Part shown: positions 61,001 through 64,000 of the stretch, one piece after another | Layout of the letters: the number at the start of each line of letters is the position of its first letter | How positions within the stretch are numbered: the first letter of the stretch is position 1 | DNA from: Euryodendron excelsum | Lineage: Eukaryota; Streptophyta; Magnoliopsida; Ericales; Pentaphylacaceae | Direction: 5' to 3' | Assembly: GCA_033060915.1 (NCBI GenBank) | Contig: CM065384.1 | Coordinates: 31,797,001 to 31,861,000, forward strand | DNA: 64,000 nucleotides | Program-made: the position numbers and the translations under genes | Notes under the pieces: model-generated | The model's input: the letters and a program-made list of their open reading frames with translations, nothing else | The model's database searches: none | What the model was told of the DNA's origin: nothing

Positions 61001-62628
61001 CAGTTTTGAAACCCACTAAGGTAAAGCCCGATACATCCCAAAATGGTTCACATCAATGCCAAAAAATCCCTTGCAACAACACAATGAAGGAGAATACAAG
61101 GCATAGACTTCCCATCTTGCTTGCACAAACAATATCAGTTAACAAACATTTGATTTCTTTAAATCCTATTATCAATAGTAAGTATCTTCTTGTCTGCCGC
61201 ATTCCACGCAAAAAACTCGACCTTAGTGGGTGTTTCACAAGATCAAATCCTAGTCCAAAGAAAATCTCTCTCTCTCTCTCTCTCTCGCTATAAGTGCCTC
61301 ATAGAAAAACTTCACCCCAAACTTTCCTTTGTGAGAAACTGCCCAACTGAATGTCATCCTACCCCTTCCTTACTTGTTTCACTGAATAAACCATATGGAG
61401 GAGCTTCACAAGCTCGTTAATCTCCCAATCTTTTAAGTTCCTCATAACAGGAATGTCCCAAGTCACCTGATTATCCAATCCCCAAACATAGACAACAATT
61501 GAAGCCTCCTTATCCATGGCCAAATTAAAAATAGCAGGAAAAACTTCTTCTAACCTAACCTCCCGGCACCACCTATGGTGCCAAGATTTCACCCTTTCCA
61601 ACCCTAACCACCAAGTAATAACACCCATACAGTCATCCCAAACAATCCAGATTCCTTTCCAAAGCCCTTTGCCTTGTGACAAGGAGACCTTTGGAGTAGG
61701 CCAATCATCCCACGAGGAACCATGCTTAGCTGCCACAACGTTTCTCTAATCCTTGTCCTGCATGTAAACAAATCTCTAGAGCCATTTCCCCTGAGGTGCC
61801 TTGGTACCTCTTCTAATATAATTTGACCTTTACTGAAAAATAAAAACTCCTAATCCTAAGCCACTTTCTCTAACTAGAGTACACACTGCATCCCTACCTG
61901 AAAAATGATATTCAAACTCCTCTTCAGTTCCAACCCTCCCAAAAGGAAATCATGCTGTAACTTTTCAAGCCTACTAGCCACTGAACAACAAAAAATAAGT
62001 AGGCAGCTTTGACAATGTGCTCTTAATTAAAGCCTCACCATTTGGATGAATATCTTCTCTTCCAGCCTGCCAATCTTTTTTGAAACCCTCTACCACCTCA
62101 TCCCAACCTGTTCTTGCTTTAAAGGAAGACCCAATGGTGAACCAAGATAAGAAGCAGGAAGTGATCCCACGCTACATCCAAGGACCTATTTGGTTACTAA
62201 CTAAACAAATCCTCCTCCATTGTGCTTAAGCCCAGAAAACAATGAAAATTGGTTATGGAATTCCTGTTTTTAACCTTTGTTGTTATAGGAGAGATTTAAA
62301 GGATATAGTATTTAAGATAGTTACAGGAGAAAAATTAGATTGGTTGTAGTGCTCGTTTCCTCTATTCTTTCTAGAATTGAAATGTTTACACATACTAGTA
62401 AATAATTGCATTTACTCTTTTTTTTTTTTTTTTTTTTGTCAGTGATGCCTTACAGTAATGGTTGCTGAACAATTTGTCAAAATTTAGTCCTTGAAATTGT
62501 TTGTAGTTCACTTTTTTGGTCAGTCACTGATGAATGTTCTTCTTCGTGCATTATAGGTTGATCTAAGGAGGGCCAATAACACTGAAATTATGCTCACAAA
62601 AGTGAAGATGCCCCTTTCTGACATGGTG
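55002..62628 (+). CDS. Class II formin, PTEN-like/FH1/FH2 (partial at right edge; frameshift in FH1)
   Basis: Exons seen: 55002-55074, 56281-56987, 57068-57289, 57365-59407, 59704-59830 and 62557-62628; the rest of FH2 lies beyond the window. The start MALFRRFFYRKPPDRVLEIS directly follows an in-frame TAG. Residues 1 to about 330 form a PTEN-like phosphatase/C2 module, as in Arabidopsis FH13/FH20-type formins. The P-loop is HCERGGWP: Cys127 is kept, but the essential Arg is Pro133, so lipid or membrane binding rather than catalysis is expected. An acidic/Ser linker and a very long polyproline FH1 (profilin binding) follow. FH2 begins at LKPLHWSK and continues through VDLRRANNTEIML. Formins nucleate and elongate actin filaments. 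The exon-4 frame breaks at a CCC triplet at 58,955-58,957: one base too many moves the frame, which then stops at 59,036-59,038. The downstream frame resumes the same PPPMHGAPPP-type repeat and splices correctly only if that base is discounted. Confidence 0.88.
58350..59260 (+). repeat. FH1 polyproline coding repeat (CCT/CCA/CCC)
   Basis: Low-complexity pyrimidine-rich coding DNA encoding runs of up to about 16 prolines separated by short GAPP, MRGG, SRGA or HGYLS spacers. The opposite strand yields long polyglycine frames that are artefacts. Such tracts are prone to replication slippage and to sequencing and assembly errors. Confidence 0.9.
60481..60877. repeat. Tandem duplication (about 197 bp) at the 3' end of the LINE
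   Basis: Unit 1 (60,481-60,670) and unit 2 (60,678-60,877) share tcctttattcatta, atggcatat, ttgaaaataaaatgtga, agcatcaagg, aaaacaaagaaaaaacaa and gttacccttcaatct. The units include LINE tail sequence and sequence beyond it. Confidence 0.8.
60740..62200 (-). mobile_element. Decayed L1-type LINE fragment (reverse transcriptase 3' part)
   Basis: On the minus strand, broken frames spell plant L1 landmarks in the right order: GSLPASYLG (about 62,160), a KVSLSQGKGLWKGI block and WHHRWC (about 61,690-61,570), a zinc-binding region with KILTIDN and LCLCKQDGKS (about 61,190-61,100), then LMWYLWIEWNRRTFQ (about 60,935-60,890). The 5' part, including the endonuclease and most of the reverse transcriptase, is missing. 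Stops and frameshifts show it is dead. It sits antisense in the formin intron, as tolerated intronic insertions often do. Confidence 0.8.
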
Positions 62629-64000
62629 GTAAGCTTGACACAATCAAACTAAATGATTTGTGGACATATAACCGTTTTTCTCTCTTCATCACAAATAAAG
62701 TGCTTTGATTGGCATTTCCATGAAACCTTGTGTATTTGATTTCGGTGGGTATCTAAACAGTCTGTGGTTTTTATTAATGAAGGAATATTTTTGCCATAAA
62801 GCAAACACAACGATACTTGCTGTTGGGCATAAATTATGGATAACTTATCAATTTTAGGAAATTATATCCATTTACTTCCCATGTTTTGGAAATGTATTTT
62901 AAAACGTTCAATGCATGTATGATTACATTGACAAGATAACTAGCCAGATTATCTGTGATTGTCAATAGGAATCTCGTTACATTATGTAACAAACTAGCCT
63001 CTTATTGGAGGTATTTGTTTAACTAGAAATGAAAGCACAATGCAAAATCTGCAGAAAATACTACAATTGAGGTTAAGTGCTTGCCATTACCCCTGTTCCA
63101 CAATCATAACTAGGGCAGAAGCTTAGGTAGATTCGGTTGGGCTAGAAGCCTGTCTAAGCCCAACGCAATGTACACTATCATCTGCCCAGTCCCGCCCCAG
63201 GCTTGACCACGGTGCCCAGTCCAGCTTAATTAATTTGGATTTTCTCTTGTTGTCCAAAAATGATCAGGCGTAGTTGGGATTGGTCATGAGTCTCATGACC
63301 ACTCAATTATCTGTAATCTTATAGCTTATATTTCCCCAGCATTTCAGGTTGCTTGGGTTCTATTTGCCTGTGCTGCAGCCCTAGTGATTAGAGCACTTAG
63401 GTTGTAGTTGGGTTAAAGTCTTGGCGGCTACTTCTTGTGCTTTCTAGTTCTATGAAATAAATTTATTGACACTAAGGCAGGAAAATATATTTGTCTTGGG
63501 CTTTAATGAATGGAGTCTTGGAAATTGGTATATTAAATAATAGAGGAAGAAGGAACGGATGAAATATGACAGCGGACTAAGCGGAGGAGAAGAAAAAATT
63601 TGAAAGTGAGGGATTGTGTACCTGTGGGCTTTCATGACTAGTTTCAAAATTTTGTGGCATATATTTACCTTTTTTTTATATTTATTTTCCTTTTTTGGGT
63701 GGTGCAAGAAATGAGATTAGTTTGAAGAGAATGAGTCCTGCGATGAGAGTATGAGATAGGAAGAGATTTTGAAAGGAGAAGGAAAATTAAAAGGCTCCAT
63801 GAACCCATCTGGAGAATTTACCTACAAAATCTTTTAAGTTAACAATTAAGGAAGGACACTATTAACATAGAATGGTCAAAGAACCTCATTTTGGCAATGA
63901 ATTGGATTTCAAATTAGCTGACCTTCGCACCCTCTTATGCAAGCAATCAAATGCTTCACTTAGTTGCTTCTTGTACAAGAGAAAGAGTTAGATTGCTTTT
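62629..64000 (+). other. Formin intron 6 (unfinished) to the window edge
   Basis: Starts GTAAGC after the exon ending at 62,628. The next FH2 exon (expected to open with the family's continuation after LSDMV) is not recognised before 64,000. Sequence near 63,110-63,230 (gttgggctagaagcc, taagcccaacgc, ccaggcttgacc) resembles a degenerate plant repeat. Otherwise nothing. Confidence 0.7.

Larger units (their letters stand above)
59831..62556 (+). other. Intron 5 of the formin gene
   Basis: 2.7 kb, bounded by CACCTG|GTAATG and ttatag|GTT. It contains a decayed LINE on the minus strand and a tandem duplication of that element's 3' end. The remaining sequence shows nothing recognisable. Confidence 0.85.

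Noticed and set aside
60805..61749. Plus-strand open frames of 162, 76 and 77 codons in formin intron 5
   Set aside because: The minus strand here carries LINE reverse-transcriptase landmarks, so the plus frames are antisense to a dead transposon.

Overview
The window reads as nuclear DNA of a flowering plant, almost certainly a eudicot and probably a woody one. It is AT-rich, its genes are split by GT-AG introns, the intergenic DNA is full of short inverted-repeat transposons, and all five genes belong to plant families. The species cannot be named from the sequence alone. There are no prokaryotic-style operons, no CRISPR array, and no rRNA or tRNA gene that I can support.

Layout from left to right. 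(1) 1-6.1 kb is gene-poor DNA with a roughly 180-bp MITE and a long-TIR foldback element. (2) About 6.1-9.5 kb on the minus strand holds a long coiled-coil protein of the WEB/PMI2 (DUF827-like) type. Its 1.58-kb last exon is clear and its 5' end is uncertain. (3) 9.5-13.4 kb is intergenic and holds a non-autonomous hAT element with a perfect 8-bp target duplication. (4) 13,391-18,680 (+) is a three-exon DUF538 gene (At5g01610-like) with a tandem duplication of about 385 bp in intron 1. (5) 20,928-26,673 (+) is a five-exon eIF5A gene with a canonical hypusination site. Its 4.8-kb first intron has collected at least two DNA transposons. (6) 26.7-37.2 kb is a 10.5-kb gene desert containing a Mutator-like MITE and a repeat family present in direct and inverted copies. 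(7) 37,186-43,610 (+) is a nine-exon CDK-like protein kinase (At1g54610-like) with an N-terminal myristoylation-type motif. (8) 43.6-55.0 kb is gene-free with several MITEs, including one MITE interrupted by another element. (9) 55,002 to beyond the right edge (+) is a class II formin (PTEN-like, FH1, FH2). It runs off the window inside FH2 and carries a one-base frameshift in its polyproline FH1 exon. Its intron 5 contains a decayed LINE.

The genes do not form a pathway. They are ordinary neighbours: organelle movement or cytoskeleton (coiled-coil protein, formin), translation (eIF5A), signalling (kinase), and one family of poorly known function (DUF538). I found no evidence of a new multi-gene system. 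The most useful observations are the formin FH1 frameshift, which exon phase independently supports; the hairpin centred on the formin start codon; the divergent catalytic motif of its PTEN-like domain; and a set of DNA transposons whose ends and target duplications can be read directly.
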